Shown piece by piece: positions 9,416-18,814 of a DNA stretch of 64,000 bases (positions are counted from its first letter, which is position 1; the number at the start of each line of letters is the position of its first letter). The DNA lies in assembly GCF_003590835.1 (NCBI RefSeq), contig NZ_QYUQ01000002.1, positions 2,728,001-2,792,000 of the forward strand. The letters are read 5' to 3'. The notes beneath the pieces are model-generated. The model was not told the DNA's origin and did no database searches. It worked only from the letters and a program-made list of their open reading frames with translations. The DNA comes from Noviherbaspirillum sedimenti. GTDB taxonomy: Bacteria; Pseudomonadota; Gammaproteobacteria; Burkholderiales; Burkholderiaceae_D. The position numbers and the translations under genes were made by a program.

Positions 9416-10501
9416 ATGAACGAACATATTCTGACCTGTGTCCAGAACCGCATTGGCCTGCTGACCCTCAACCGCCCGCAAGCGCTGAATTCGCTGTCGC
9501 TGGACATGGTGCGCACGATCACGCGCACACTGCTGGACTGGCGCGATGACGACGCGGTCGATGCAGTACTTCTCTGCAGCAATAGCGAAAAAGCCTTTTG
9601 CGCTGGTGGCGACATCCGTTTCCTTTATCAGACAGCCCAGCAAACGGCCCGGCACGGCAGCGGCCTGCTGGACGATTTTTTCACCGAAGAATACGCGCTC
9701 AACCGCCTGATCCACCACTATCCCAAGCCCTACATCGTCATCATGGACGGCGTCGTGATGGGCGGCGGCATGGGGATTTCACAATGCCATTCCGGCGGCA
9801 AGCTGCACATCGTCACCGAGCGTAGCAAGATCGCCATGCCGGAAGTGAACATCGGCCTGTTTCCGGACGTCGGTGGCGGCTATTTCCTGTCGCGTTGCCC
9901 GGGCCAGCTTGGCACCTGGCTGGCGCTGACCGCCAATGCCATCGGCGCAGCCGATGCCCTGTATGCCGGCCTGGCGGATGTCTGCATCCCGTCGGCCCAA
10001 CTGCCAGCCCTGAAAACGGCCTTGTTGAGCGCGCGGCGCCACAGCGATATTGCAGCCCAAGTACGGGAATTTGCCATGCAAGCCGGGGAATGGGGCGACA
10101 GCGAACTGGCGCGGCAGCGTGGCGCCATCGACCGCCACTTTGCGTTTGATGATGTGCCATCCATCATGGCTTCACTGGCTGCCGATCCAGCGCCATTTGC
10201 GCAAGACACACTGGCCGCCATGCGCAAGCGCTCTCCCCTGATGCTTTGCGTGACACTGCAGCAGTTGCGCCGCGGCGCCGGCATGGCGATCGAGGAATGC
10301 CTGCACATGGAGCGCTCCATGATGCGGCGGTGCTTCGCGCACGGCGATGCGGCCGAAGGAATCCGCGCCACCGTCATCGACAAGGACATGCAGCCAGTAT
10401 GGTCGCCAGCGAGGCTGGAGGATGTCAGCCCGCAAATGGTGGAGGACTTTTTCCAGCCGGCGTGGCCGGCGCATGCCCATCCACTTCGCTGCTGGCTGTA
10501 G
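9416..10501 (+). CDS. 3-hydroxyisobutyryl-CoA hydrolase-like enoyl-CoA hydratase/isomerase family protein
   Basis: 361 residues, longer than ordinary enoyl-CoA hydratases (about 260) and matching the HIBCH/ECH_2 subfamily, which hydrolyses 3-hydroxyisobutyryl-CoA in valine breakdown. Visible are the oxyanion-hole stretch KAFCAGGDIRFLY and the second one GVVMGGGMGIS, then MPEVNIGLFPDVGGGYFLSR containing the expected catalytic Glu. The C-terminal extension (RSPLMLCVTLQQLRRG, MRRCFAHGDAAEGIRA) is also typical. It sits alone between the hpf terminator and the convergent dgt gene, with only 7 bases to dgt. A role in another acyl-CoA pathway cannot be excluded. Confidence 0.85.
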   Translation: MNEHILTCVQNRIGLLTLNRPQALNSLSLDMVRTITRTLLDWRDDDAVDAVLLCSNSEKAFCAGGDIRFLYQTAQQTARHGSGLLDDFFTEEYALNRLIHHYPKPYIVIMDGVVMGGGMGISQCHSGGKLHIVTERSKIAMPEVNIGLFPDVGGGYFLSRCPGQLGTWLALTANAIGAADALYAGLADVCIPSAQLPALKTALLSARRHSDIAAQVREFAMQAGEWGDSELARQRGAIDRHFAFDDVPSIMASLAADPAPFAQDTLAAMRKRSPLMLCVTLQQLRRGAGMAIEECLHMERSMMRRCFAHGDAAEGIRATVIDKDMQPVWSPARLEDVSPQMVEDFFQPAWPAHAHPLRCWL

Positions 10502-10508
10502 GGAGCTG

Positions 10509-11642
10509 CTAGAGTTCGTCGATCATGAACAGGCGGCGGTGCTCGCGCATGGCATAGCGATCGGTCATGCCGGCAATATAATCGGCCACCTTGCGCGCCT
10601 GCCGTGCGACATCGCCCCCCACCTGGTAGTCCGGCGCCAGCAGGCGCGGTTCCGCCATGAAGGCTTCAAACAGCTCGCGTACGACGCGGCGCGCCTTGCT
10701 GGTCATGCGGTTGACCTGGTAATGCCGGTACAGGTTCTCGCGCAGGAAGCGCTTCAGCAAGATTTCTTCCTGACGCATGGCGTCCGAGAAGCTGATCAGC
10801 GCCGGCGAGCTGCGCACTTCCGCCACGCTTTGCACGCCGGCAGCCAGGATTTTTTCTGCGGAAGTCCGGGTCAAGTCGACGATCAAGGTATTGATCATGC
10901 GGCGCACGGTTTCATTGATCATGCGACGCCCGCCAATGCCGGGAAACGCCGCTTGCGCCTCGCGCCGGTGGCGTGCGAAAAAATCGACTTCGTCCAACTG
11001 TTCGATCGAGAGCAAACCGGAACGCAAACCGTCGTCGATATCGTGGTTGTTATAGGCGATTTCATCGGCCAGGTTGGCCAGCTGCGCTTCCAGGGTCGGC
11101 TGTTTTTTTTCGATGAAGCGCAGGCCGATCTCGCCCAGCATCTGCGCATTGGGAATGGAGCAATGCTTGAGAATCCCTTCGCGCGTCTCGAACATCAGGT
11201 TCAGGCCATCGAACGCGCCGTAGCGCTCTTCCAGCTTGTCGACCACGCGCAGGCTTTGCAGATTGTGCTCGAAGCCGCCGTACTGCGCCATGCATTCGTT
11301 CAAGGCATCCTGGCCGGCATGCCCGAAAGGCGTGTGGCCGAGGTCGTGCGCCAGCGAAATCGCTTCCACCAGGTCTTCATTCAGGCGCAGGTTACGGGCG
11401 ATCGCGCGGGCAATCTGCGCCACCTCGATGCTATGCGTCAGGCGCGTGCGAAACAGATCGCCTTCATGGTTGACGAATACCTGGGTCTTGTATTCCAGGC
11501 GGCGAAAAGCGGTCGAATGGACGATGCGGTCGCGGTCGCGCTGGAATTCGGTGCGCGAGCCGGGCGGCGGCTCGGCAAAGTGCCGGCCTCGCGAGGCGGC
11601 CGAATGTGCCGCATAGGGAGCGAGGCAGGCTTCGAGGTCCAT
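10509..11642 (-). CDS. dgt: dGTP triphosphohydrolase-like HD-domain protein
   Basis: 377 residues, the length of the non-enterobacterial Dgt-like group. HD-domain metal ligands are visible: RLTHSIEV (His70), [13 protein letters not shown] (His99, Asp100), and a later NNHDIDDGL. The N-terminal stretch [17 protein letters not shown] is diagnostic of dNTP triphosphohydrolases, which cleave dNTPs to nucleoside plus triphosphate and help control dNTP pools. The ATG lies one base from the end of aroB, so it is the last gene of the pil-aro transcript. Substrate preference (dGTP or several dNTPs) is not determinable here. Confidence 0.92.
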   Translation of the reverse strand: MDLEACLAPYAAHSAASRGRHFAEPPPGSRTEFQRDRDRIVHSTAFRRLEYKTQVFVNHEGDLFRTRLTHSIEVAQIARAIARNLRLNEDLVEAISLAHDLGHTPFGHAGQDALNECMAQYGGFEHNLQSLRVVDKLEERYGAFDGLNLMFETREGILKHCSIPNAQMLGEIGLRFIEKKQPTLEAQLANLADEIAYNNHDIDDGLRSGLLSIEQLDEVDFFARHRREAQAAFPGIGGRRMINETVRRMINTLIVDLTRTSAEKILAAGVQSVAEVRSSPALISFSDAMRQEEILLKRFLRENLYRHYQVNRMTSKARRVVRELFEAFMAEPRLLAPDYQVGGDVARQARKVADYIAGMTDRYAMREHRRLFMIDEL

Positions 11643-11643
11643 A

Positions 11644-12744
11644 TCAGCCGACGCAGGCGTTGATGCTTTCGATTAAAACTTCTTGCGGCACGGTCGTGAT
11701 GACGGCCGCGCCGAGCGGCTTCAGCAGGATGAACTTGATCTGGCCCGCCTCGTTTTTCTTGTCGACCTGCATCAGCTCGATCCAGCGGGCCACGCCGAGA
11801 TCCGGCGCCACCGTGGGCAAGCCAGCCGCGCGCACCAGTGCGGCAATGCGCGCCTTCGCGGCGGCATCGATGTAGCCCAGGCGCTGCGACAATTCCGCCG
11901 CCATCACCATGCCGCAACCAACGGCCTCGCCATGCAGCCACTTGCCGTAGCCGAGGCCGGCCTCGATCGCGTGGGCGAAGGTATGGCCGAAATTGAGGAT
12001 TGCCCGCAAACCGCCTTCACGCTCATCCTGGCGTACCACCTCCGCCTTGATTTCGCAGGAACGCTGGATGGCATGCGCGATCGCCGGCGCATCGCGCGCC
12101 ATCAGCTTGCTGATATTGGCCTCGATCCAGTCGAAAAATGCCGCATCGATGATCGCCCCATGCTTGATGACTTCGGCCAGGCCGGCCGACAGCTCGCTCA
12201 GTGGCAAGGTATCCAGAGTCAGGGTATCGGCGATCACTGCCTGCGGCTGGTAAAACGCGCCGATCATGTTTTTGCCGAGCGGATGGTTGATGCCGGTCTT
12301 GCCGCCCACCGAGGAATCGACCTGCGCCAGCAGCGTGGTCGGTATCTGCACGAATGGCACGCCGCGCATGTAGGTAGCGGCAGCGAAGCCCGTCATGTCG
12401 CCGATGACGCCGCCGCCCAGCGCCACCAGGGTAGTCTTGCGGTCGCATTTCTCGGCCAACAAGACATCATAGATGCGCATCAGATTTTCCCAGTTTTTCT
12501 CTTCCTCGCCATCGGGCAAGATAATGGGCGTAACTTCCTTGCCGGCGGCCTGCAGGGATGCCGTCAGCTGCGCCAGATAGAGTGGCGCCACGGTCGTATT
12601 GGTGACCACCGCGACACGGCGACCGGCGACATTGCGCGCCACCAGTTCGGCATTCGCCAGCAGGGATTGGCCGATGGTAATCGGGTATGCGCGCTCACCA
12701 AGATCAACATGCAGATCGATGGGGGCGAAAGACTGGGTAGACAT
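11644..12744 (-). CDS. aroB: 3-dehydroquinate synthase
   Basis: Converts DAHP to 3-dehydroquinate, the second step of the shikimate pathway; NAD+ and a divalent metal are cofactors. 366 residues, standard. The nucleotide-binding core reads [18 protein letters not shown], followed by [19 protein letters not shown], and metal ligands lie in [11 protein letters not shown] and [10 protein letters not shown]. It follows aroK by 27 bases on the minus strand, the widespread proteobacterial aroK-aroB pairing, and precedes dgt by one base. Confidence 0.97.
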   Translation of the reverse strand: MSTQSFAPIDLHVDLGERAYPITIGQSLLANAELVARNVAGRRVAVVTNTTVAPLYLAQLTASLQAAGKEVTPIILPDGEEEKNWENLMRIYDVLLAEKCDRKTTLVALGGGVIGDMTGFAAATYMRGVPFVQIPTTLLAQVDSSVGGKTGINHPLGKNMIGAFYQPQAVIADTLTLDTLPLSELSAGLAEVIKHGAIIDAAFFDWIEANISKLMARDAPAIAHAIQRSCEIKAEVVRQDEREGGLRAILNFGHTFAHAIEAGLGYGKWLHGEAVGCGMVMAAELSQRLGYIDAAAKARIAALVRAAGLPTVAPDLGVARWIELMQVDKKNEAGQIKFILLKPLGAAVITTVPQEVLIESINACVG

Positions 12745-12771
12745 GGCTATCTCGGTTAAAAAAACTGGGAC

Positions 12772-13326
12772 TCAGGCGTCCGGAGCGGCGGCAACAGGCT
12801 CAGGCTCCGGGCCCGACAGGCGTTCAAGCTCGTTCAATATGGTTTGCACCAGTGATTGTACGTTAGGACGACCGGTTTCGATGACCAGGTCGGCCACTTC
12901 GAGGTACAAGGGTTCGCGCACCCGCGCCAGTTCTTCGAGGCGCTGACGCGGATCGGCGGTTTGCAGCAGCGGTCGGCTTTTGTCGTGACTGGTGCGTTGC
13001 AGGATGCTGGTAATGCTGGCACGTAAATAAATCACTACACCGCCCGCCTTCAGGCATGCGCGGTTTTCCGGGTTGAGGATGGCGCCGCCGCCGGTTGCCA
13101 GCACGATGCCTTGCTGGGTCGTCAGGTCACGAATCACTTCGGCTTCGCGCTGGCGAAAACCTTGCTCGCCTTCGATTTCAAAGATCACAGGAATAGAGGC
13201 GCCGGTACGCGCCTCTATTTCATGATCGGAATCGATGAAACGCCGGTTGAGTTTTTTGGCAAGGGCACGGCCGACGGTAGTCTTGCCTGCGCCCATGAGG
13301 CCAACGAGGAAAATGTTTTTATTCAT
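12772..13326 (-). CDS. aroK: Shikimate kinase
   Basis: Phosphorylates shikimate at the 3-hydroxyl using ATP. 184 residues. The Walker A motif is [11 protein letters not shown] at residues 9-19; [11 protein letters not shown] and [10 protein letters not shown] carry the shikimate-binding Asp and Arg; ATGGGAIL follows; the LID region is around [13 protein letters not shown]. An Ala/Pro-rich tail of about ten residues exceeds the usual family end. It lies 86 bases downstream of pilQ in the conserved pilMNOPQ-aroKB order. Confidence 0.96.
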   Translation of the reverse strand: MNKNIFLVGLMGAGKTTVGRALAKKLNRRFIDSDHEIEARTGASIPVIFEIEGEQGFRQREAEVIRDLTTQQGIVLATGGGAILNPENRACLKAGGVVIYLRASITSILQRTSHDKSRPLLQTADPRQRLEELARVREPLYLEVADLVIETGRPNVQSLVQTILNELERLSGPEPEPVAAAPDA

Positions 13327-13412
13327 ACAAATCAGGGCTGGACCCGCAATTTTATTGCTTTTCCCTCATTCGCGCGAGCCCAGGCGCTGATTTGCGAAAT
13401 TTCTCTCTTTTA

Positions 13413-15572
13413 TTAACGCACCGCCAGCTTGTCGCTCAGGATCTTCGGCGTCAGGAAGATCAGCAGTTCAGTCTTGTCATTGGTACGGCTGGTGGTCTTG
13501 AACAGGTTGCCCAGTACCGGGATATCGCCGAACAGAGGAACTTTCGATACCGAATCCCGTTCGGTTTGCTGGAAAATCCCGCCCAGCACGATGGTGCCGC
13601 CATTTTCCACCAGCACCTGGGTTTTCACATGCTTGGTATCGATCGCGAAACCGGCAGTCGTCGCTTGACCGACGCTATCCTTGTTGACATCGACATCCAG
13701 GATTACATTGCCATCGGGCGTGATTTGTGGTGTGACTTCCAGTTTCAGGTTGGCTTTCCGGAAGGAGACGGAAGTCGCGCCACTGCTGGTGGCTTGCTGG
13801 TACGGCAGTTCGGTACCCTGCTCGATCAAGGCTTTCAACTGGTCGGCGGTAACGATGCGCGGACTGGAAATGATCTTACCCTTGCCGTCGGCTTCCAGTG
13901 CGGACAGTTCCAGGCTGATGAAGCGGGTCGCGGCGGCGTTAAACAAGGAAATCGCGACGGTGCCGGCGGTATTGCCAAGCAAGCCAGCCGCCGGCAAGTT
14001 CACTGCATTGCCATTCACTGTTGCCAAGGCAGGCGAATTCAGGCCGATGGCATTGGCAGCCGACCCACCGGCAGCGCCGACGGTACCGGTCTGCTGGCCG
14101 CCCACTTCCGCGATTCTGTTGCCATTAAAGGTACTTTGCAAACCGAAGCCGAGTTTTGCGCCCAGGTTCTTGCTGAACGTATCGCTGGCCTCGACGATAC
14201 GTGCCTCGATCAACACCTGCCTGGATGCCACGTCGGTCTTCTGGATCAGTTTGCGCACATCTTCCAGCTTGGACGGAATATCCGTGACAAACAATTGATT
14301 GGTGCGCGGATCGATCACGGCGCTGCCACGCCTGGACAGAATGCGGTTATTGCCGCCACCGGCGCCATCCAGAGCAAAAACCTGCTTGAAGGATTCCGCC
14401 TTTTGATAATTCAGCTGGAAGATTTCGGTTTTCACCGGTTCCAGTTCGGCGATTTGCGCCTTTTGTTCCAGTTCCAGCTTTTCCTTGGTCAGCAATTCAT
14501 CTTTCGGCGCGATCCACAGCACCGAACCATTCTTGCGCATGTCCAGGCCCTTGGCTTGCATCACGATATCCAGCGCCTGGTCCCAGGGCACGTCTTTCAG
14601 GCGCAAGGTCAGGTTGCCGGTGACGGTATCGCTGGTGATGATATTCAAGCCGGTAAAATCGGCGATGACTTGCAATACGGCGCGCACTTCGACGTTCTGG
14701 AAATTCAGCGACAGGCGCTCGCCGCGGTAACCTTGCGTGCCCTGCGTCAGCTTGTTTGGATCTTCCTTGATCGGCTTGACTTCAACCACCAGCTGGGTAT
14801 CGCTCTGGTAAGCGCTATGCTCCCAAAGCCCCGTCGGCGTAATCACCATACGCACATTTTCACCCATCGGGATGGTAGTCACGGTTTGTACCGGCGTGCC
14901 GAAATCGGCGACATCCAGTCGACGGCGCAGCACTTCAGGCAAGCTCATCTTGAGAAAATCGACCACGATGGTCTGGCCCTGCTGGCGCACATCCACGCCA
15001 ACCTGGTTGTTTGGCAAGTTGACCACCACACGGCCTTCGCCGATTGCACCGCGGCGGAAATCGATATCGCGCAGCGCCGACTTGCCGGCCGGGACCGGGG
15101 CAGCGGCCACCGGCAAGCCGGCGGCATTGACTGCGGTAGCGACTCCGCCGGAACCATCAATTGTTACCACGACCGCGTTGCCTTCGACAGCGGTCGCATA
15201 GTTCAATGGACGCAAGAGGTTAAACACCAGGCGCGAACGTTCGCCGGCCTGTACCACATTCACATTGCGCACATCACCGAGATTGATGTTTTGCGCCGAA
15301 GTGCCCGTGGCGTTCGCCGTCGCAGGAAAATCCAGGGCAATGCGGGCAGGATTGGTAATGGAAAAACCGATCGGCGGCTTGCTGAGCGGGTTTTTCATTG
15401 TCACCTTGACGACGACGTTGGCACCTTGCTGGTTGGCCGTGATCGACTCAATCGCATTTTCCTGGGCATTGGCGAATGCGCAAATACTGCCAAGAACCGC
15501 CAGGGTGAGAAGCCGCCACGCCTTGGATTGTCGTGCGCCGGCATTCTTGAACTGTTCTTTTAACGCATTCAT
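13413..15572 (-). CDS. pilQ: PilQ, type IV pilus outer-membrane secretin
   Basis: 719 residues. A signal peptide ends near AFANA. Two N-terminal AMIN-type beta domains (peptidoglycan-associated) are followed by a secretin/TonB short N-terminal domain (FQNVEVRAVLQVIADFTGLN), an N1-like domain (LNYQKAESFKQVF), and the C-terminal secretin pore domain with GTELPYQQ and the final VLGNLFKTTSRTNDKTELLIFLTP. A Gly/Ala/Asn-rich loop near residues 470-540 interrupts the secretin domain. PilQ forms the gated pore through which pili exit. The ATG overlaps the pilP stop by 4 bases. Confidence 0.97.
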   Translation of the reverse strand: MNALKEQFKNAGARQSKAWRLLTLAVLGSICAFANAQENAIESITANQQGANVVVKVTMKNPLSKPPIGFSITNPARIALDFPATANATGTSAQNINLGDVRNVNVVQAGERSRLVFNLLRPLNYATAVEGNAVVVTIDGSGGVATAVNAAGLPVAAAPVPAGKSALRDIDFRRGAIGEGRVVVNLPNNQVGVDVRQQGQTIVVDFLKMSLPEVLRRRLDVADFGTPVQTVTTIPMGENVRMVITPTGLWEHSAYQSDTQLVVEVKPIKEDPNKLTQGTQGYRGERLSLNFQNVEVRAVLQVIADFTGLNIITSDTVTGNLTLRLKDVPWDQALDIVMQAKGLDMRKNGSVLWIAPKDELLTKEKLELEQKAQIAELEPVKTEIFQLNYQKAESFKQVFALDGAGGGNNRILSRRGSAVIDPRTNQLFVTDIPSKLEDVRKLIQKTDVASRQVLIEARIVEASDTFSKNLGAKLGFGLQSTFNGNRIAEVGGQQTGTVGAAGGSAANAIGLNSPALATVNGNAVNLPAAGLLGNTAGTVAISLFNAAATRFISLELSALEADGKGKIISSPRIVTADQLKALIEQGTELPYQQATSSGATSVSFRKANLKLEVTPQITPDGNVILDVDVNKDSVGQATTAGFAIDTKHVKTQVLVENGGTIVLGGIFQQTERDSVSKVPLFGDIPVLGNLFKTTSRTNDKTELLIFLTPKILSDKLAVR

Positions 15573-16111
15573 TTTTTACTCTCCTGCAACTCTAACTTGG
15601 CTTGACGTTCGACCCATTCGCCGGACGCATCTTGGACGATTTCTTTCAACTCAACTTCAGTTTCCGTAATGTTCGTGATCATGCCGAAATTCTGGCCGAC
15701 GTAATTTCCCACTTTAAGATGAAACACCGTCTTTTCTGCCTGTATCAGGGCAAAATTGATCCCCGGCTTTTGCAAGGTGCCAACCATGCGCAGGGCATCA
15801 AGCGGATAGCTTTCCAGCGCTTCGCGGCGGCGATCCATGTCCGGCTTCAAGGCGCTATTCGAATTTGCCTTGGCCTTGGCCAAGGCGATCGCCAGCTTGC
15901 TCGGGCTATACGGATCAACGTTATCGCGCTGGGCATAGGTAAAGGGCAGGAATTTCTTGGGTTCGGACAGCTTGGGGACATTCACCCTGGCGTTCTGCCT
16001 GACCTCATCCATCCATTGCCTGACTTCCTGCATGCCGCCATCATCACAGCCACTCAAACCCACCGCGGCGGCGAACGCCAGGCCAGCGCAATAAAAGCGA
16101 GGGATCGTCAT
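15569..16111 (-). CDS. pilP: PilP, type IV pilus inner-membrane lipoprotein
   Basis: 180 residues with a lipoprotein signal peptide (lipobox GLSGC, Cys22). The C-terminal domain (GTLQKPGINFALIQAEKTVFHLKVGNYVG in the middle, here split for description as GTLQKPG and VGNYVG) matches the PilP beta-domain that links PilN/PilO to the PilQ periplasmic ring. Its start overlaps the pilO stop (ATGA) and its stop overlaps the pilQ start, so translation is coupled through the operon. Confidence 0.93.
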   Translation of the reverse strand: MTIPRFYCAGLAFAAAVGLSGCDDGGMQEVRQWMDEVRQNARVNVPKLSEPKKFLPFTYAQRDNVDPYSPSKLAIALAKAKANSNSALKPDMDRRREALESYPLDALRMVGTLQKPGINFALIQAEKTVFHLKVGNYVGQNFGMITNITETEVELKEIVQDASGEWVERQAKLELQESKK

Positions 16112-16767
16112 TTTTTACCGCCCTTCTTGTTACCACCTGCTGCCGCACGTTGCGCTTCCACTTCCTCACGGTCCAGATAGCGGAATGTTTTAGCCACTGC
16201 ATCCAGGCTCAGCGCACCTTCTTTCAAGGTCGTCAGCTGCAGGTTATTCAAGGTAACGATGCGCGGCAAATTGGCGATATCGCTGGTGAAAGCGCCAACA
16301 TCATGATAATTGCCAGTGATCTTGATATTGATCGGCAATTCGGCGTAATAGTCTTTCACCACCACCTGGCCCGGCTTGAATAATTCGAATTGCAAACCCC
16401 GTCCCAGGCCGGCCTGGTTGATATCGGAAAGCAGGGCATCCATTTCCGCCTTGCTCGGCAATTGCTTTTCCAGGGTGGCGACATATTCGCCGACCTGTTC
16501 CTTTTGCTTGCGCAAGGCATCCAGATTGACCGCTTGCCTGACCTTATCCTCATAAGCGGCCCTGAGTTTGATTTCTTCCTGCTTGCCCATTTCCAGCTCT
16601 TCCAGTTGCGGGCTCCAGTAGAGATACCAGCCGAGGAACGCCACCACGGCCAATGCGCCCAAGGCGCATAACAGGCGCGGCGCGATTGGCCACAAGCCGG
16701 GATGACGGCCGTTCAAGCCGCGGAATTGCGCGGACAAAGATTCGCCAAAATTTTTCAAATCTGCCAT
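16108..16767 (-). CDS. pilO: PilO, type IV pilus assembly protein
   Basis: 219 residues from the ATG at 16767 (MADLKNFGESL). A short cytoplasmic N-terminus is followed by one membrane helix (LLCALGALAVVAFLGWYLYW), a periplasmic coiled coil, and a ferredoxin-like domain (VKDYYAELPINIKITGNYHD). PilO pairs with PilN to form the alignment subcomplex. An in-frame upstream extension overlapping pilN is arginine-rich and unlike the family, so the internal ATG is chosen. A Lys/Gly-rich tail (GGNKKGGKK) ends the protein. Confidence 0.94.
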   Translation of the reverse strand: MADLKNFGESLSAQFRGLNGRHPGLWPIAPRLLCALGALAVVAFLGWYLYWSPQLEELEMGKQEEIKLRAAYEDKVRQAVNLDALRKQKEQVGEYVATLEKQLPSKAEMDALLSDINQAGLGRGLQFELFKPGQVVVKDYYAELPINIKITGNYHDVGAFTSDIANLPRIVTLNNLQLTTLKEGALSLDAVAKTFRYLDREEVEAQRAAAGGNKKGGKK

Positions 16768-16780
16768 GGCGCGATTCCTG

Positions 16781-17413
16781 TCAAGGTGCCTTGGGCGCCG
16801 CCGGCGCCGCAGCAGTGCCGGCCGCACTTGCGGCTTGCTGTTGTTGTTCCTGGTCGCGCGGGCGCTTGATGCCGACATTGACGGTAAAGTCGAACACCCT
16901 CTTGGCATCCCTGCCCTGGCCGATACCGGTGGAGCGGATCTCGATCAAATCCGGTTTCTGCAGCCACGGCGAGCTGTTGCCCAGATTGCGCAGCAATTCC
17001 GACACCCGCTCATTGGACTGGGCATAGCCATTCAATACCACTCGCTGCCCCTCCTGCTTGAACGACTTCAGATAGACGCCTTCCGGCACTTGCTTGACCA
17101 GCTCATCCATCATGTACACTGGCTGGTTGCGGTCGCTTTGCAAGTCTTCGACCGCTTGCTGACGCGCCTTCAAGGCTTCGATTTCTTGTCGCAAAGTGGC
17201 GATTTCCTTGATCTGCACATCGAGCTTGGCATTTTCCGCCTTGATGAATTCATTACGCTCGTTTTGCCCGGCAATCTGCGCCGCGATAATGCCGCCGACT
17301 GCCAGCACGATCAGGCCACCGACCAGCGCCGCAGCGCCCAGCATGGCGACAAAGCCCGCCTTGCGTTGTTTACGTTTTTCCTCGCGATGAGGAAGCAGGT
17401 TAATCTTGACCAT
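16781..17413 (-). CDS. pilN: PilN, type IV pilus assembly protein
   Basis: 210 residues. The N-terminal peptide MVKINLLPHREEKRK is the conserved cytoplasmic tail that docks in the PilM groove (INLLP motif). One membrane helix follows (ALVGGLIVLAVGGIIAAQIAG), then a coiled coil and a ferredoxin-like periplasmic domain. The ATG overlaps the pilM stop in TGATG; a TTG one codon upstream is also possible. The C-terminus is a low-complexity Gln/Ala/Pro tail. Confidence 0.95.
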   Translation of the reverse strand: MVKINLLPHREEKRKQRKAGFVAMLGAAALVGGLIVLAVGGIIAAQIAGQNERNEFIKAENAKLDVQIKEIATLRQEIEALKARQQAVEDLQSDRNQPVYMMDELVKQVPEGVYLKSFKQEGQRVVLNGYAQSNERVSELLRNLGNSSPWLQKPDLIEIRSTGIGQGRDAKRVFDFTVNVGIKRPRDQEQQQQAASAAGTAAAPAAPKAP

Positions 17414-18492
17414 CAATCAAACCTCCGCATCGCCAGACCGCAGGCCACCAGATATGCGGGCGCGTCCGTACGCAATTGTTTCTCGCGAATGCTTGATGCC
17501 AATTGCATCCCCTTGAAAGGGCTGACAACGGAGGCGGAAATCTTGGTGCGTTCGGCGACGACTTCAACCAGGCCGGGAATCGACGCGCAACCGCCCGCCA
17601 GGAAAATCTGGTCGATCCGGGTGTACGGCGTCGAGGTGAAGAAAAACTGCACTGCGCGGGTCACTTCCATCGCGGCGTTTTCCAGGAAAGGCTCCAGCAA
17701 TTCACGCTCATATCCCTCCGGCAAATCGCCGCTTTTCTTTTTCGCTTCCGCTTCTTCATGCGACAGGCCGTAAGCGCGCACGATATCCTGGGTCAGCTGG
17801 CCGCCGCCGAAGGGTTGTTCGCGTTCGTAAATGGTCTGACCATCCAGCAACACCGAAATATGGGTCACCTGGGTGCCAATTTGCAGCAGCGCCACGATCT
17901 GGCCCTGGCCAGCGTTCGGCAATTGGACGATCAGGCGATCGACCGAAGCCCGTGCGGCGTAGGATTCGATATCCATCACCAGCGGCTTCAGGCCGGCTGC
18001 TTCCGCCACCGCCACGCGGTCTTCGACCTTTTCCTTGCGGGTAGCGGCCAACAGCACTTCCACGTCTTCCGGCGAATTCTGCGCCGGGCCGCACACATCG
18101 AAGTCCAGGCTGACTTCATCCAGGGCAAAAGGAATGTATTGGCTGGCTTCGGTTTCCACCTGAATTTCCAGCTCCTCTTCCAGCAGGCCGCCCGGCAAGA
18201 CAATTTTCTTGGTAATGACCGACGCCGGAGGCATGCCCAAGGCTACGTGCTTGGCCTTGGTGCCGCTTTTTTTCCAGACGCGCCGCACTGCTTCGGAAAC
18301 CTGTTCGATGTTTTCGATATTACCGTCGACAACCGCGCCACGCGGCAAGGATTCTGAAGCGAAACGCTCCAACCGCAATTCATTTTTGCCGACCTGCGAC
18401 AACTCCACGAGCTTCACGCCCGAGGTGCTGATGTCAAGGCCAACCAGCGGCGAATTTGCTTTGCCGAATAAGGATCCAAGATCTAGAGCCAA
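17413..18492 (-). CDS. pilM: PilM, actin-like cytoplasmic type IV pilus protein
   Basis: 359 residues, FtsA/actin-fold ATPase-like protein that binds the PilN N-terminus on the cytoplasmic face. Visible: PLVGLDISTSGVKLVEL (phosphate 1 loop), KHVALGMPPASVITKKI, IVALLQIGTQVTHISVL (phosphate 2) and IFLAGGCASIPGL (adenosine motif). It is the first gene of pilMNOPQ and is transcribed away from mrcA across a 322-base spacer that must hold the operon promoter. Confidence 0.96.
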   Translation of the reverse strand: MALDLGSLFGKANSPLVGLDISTSGVKLVELSQVGKNELRLERFASESLPRGAVVDGNIENIEQVSEAVRRVWKKSGTKAKHVALGMPPASVITKKIVLPGGLLEEELEIQVETEASQYIPFALDEVSLDFDVCGPAQNSPEDVEVLLAATRKEKVEDRVAVAEAAGLKPLVMDIESYAARASVDRLIVQLPNAGQGQIVALLQIGTQVTHISVLLDGQTIYEREQPFGGGQLTQDIVRAYGLSHEEAEAKKKSGDLPEGYERELLEPFLENAAMEVTRAVQFFFTSTPYTRIDQIFLAGGCASIPGLVEVVAERTKISASVVSPFKGMQLASSIREKQLRTDAPAYLVACGLAMRRFD

Positions 18493-18814
18493 AGCCAGGT
18501 CTCCCCCGAAAACACACTCTTGTATTGAACTGTTCGCCCCACTACCTGCCTAACAGACGAATAAAAATTGCGTGTAGAAAATCTTGTTTAAAAACCAGTG
18601 TTTAGACGACTTTTGTCAAACGTTACATTAAATCCTAGCAATAAGCTTGCTGGAGTGTAAAGCAATTTCCGTATAGTAATTTATAAATCCGTTGCCAAAA
18701 CCCCACGCGACAAGGATTCCGCTTTTGTTTTAGTCAGTTCCTCTGAGGCACGTCCGCCGCCGATTTGCCTGGCGTTTATAATGGTCCGGATTACGTTCCT
18801 CCTAGATAAACCGC
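18493..18814. other. Divergent promoter region between pilM and mrcA
   Basis: 322 bases, clearly AT-richer than the flanking genes, with no supportable open frame. On the minus strand a TTGACA (plus-strand 18614-18619) could be a -35 for pilM, but no good -10 lies 16-18 bases beyond it. On the plus strand TATAAT at 18777 serves mrcA. No strong inverted repeat was found. The transcription starts are inferred only. Confidence 0.5.
18777..18782 (+). promoter_or_regulatory. Candidate -10 element of mrcA
   Basis: Perfect TATAAT 32 bases before the mrcA ATG. No matching -35 hexamer stands 16-18 bases upstream, where the sequence is GC-rich. It could need an activator, or be chance in an AT-rich spacer. 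Confidence 0.4.

Noticed and set aside
13392..15563. Open frame of about 720 codons antisense to pilQ
   Set aside because: Same cause: stop-poor antisense frame of a real gene, no recognisable domain, no ribosome-binding site.
16767..16908. Longer pilO start inside pilN
   Set aside because: The extra 47 residues are Arg/Ser-rich and unlike PilO; the ATG at 16767 gives the normal N-terminus.
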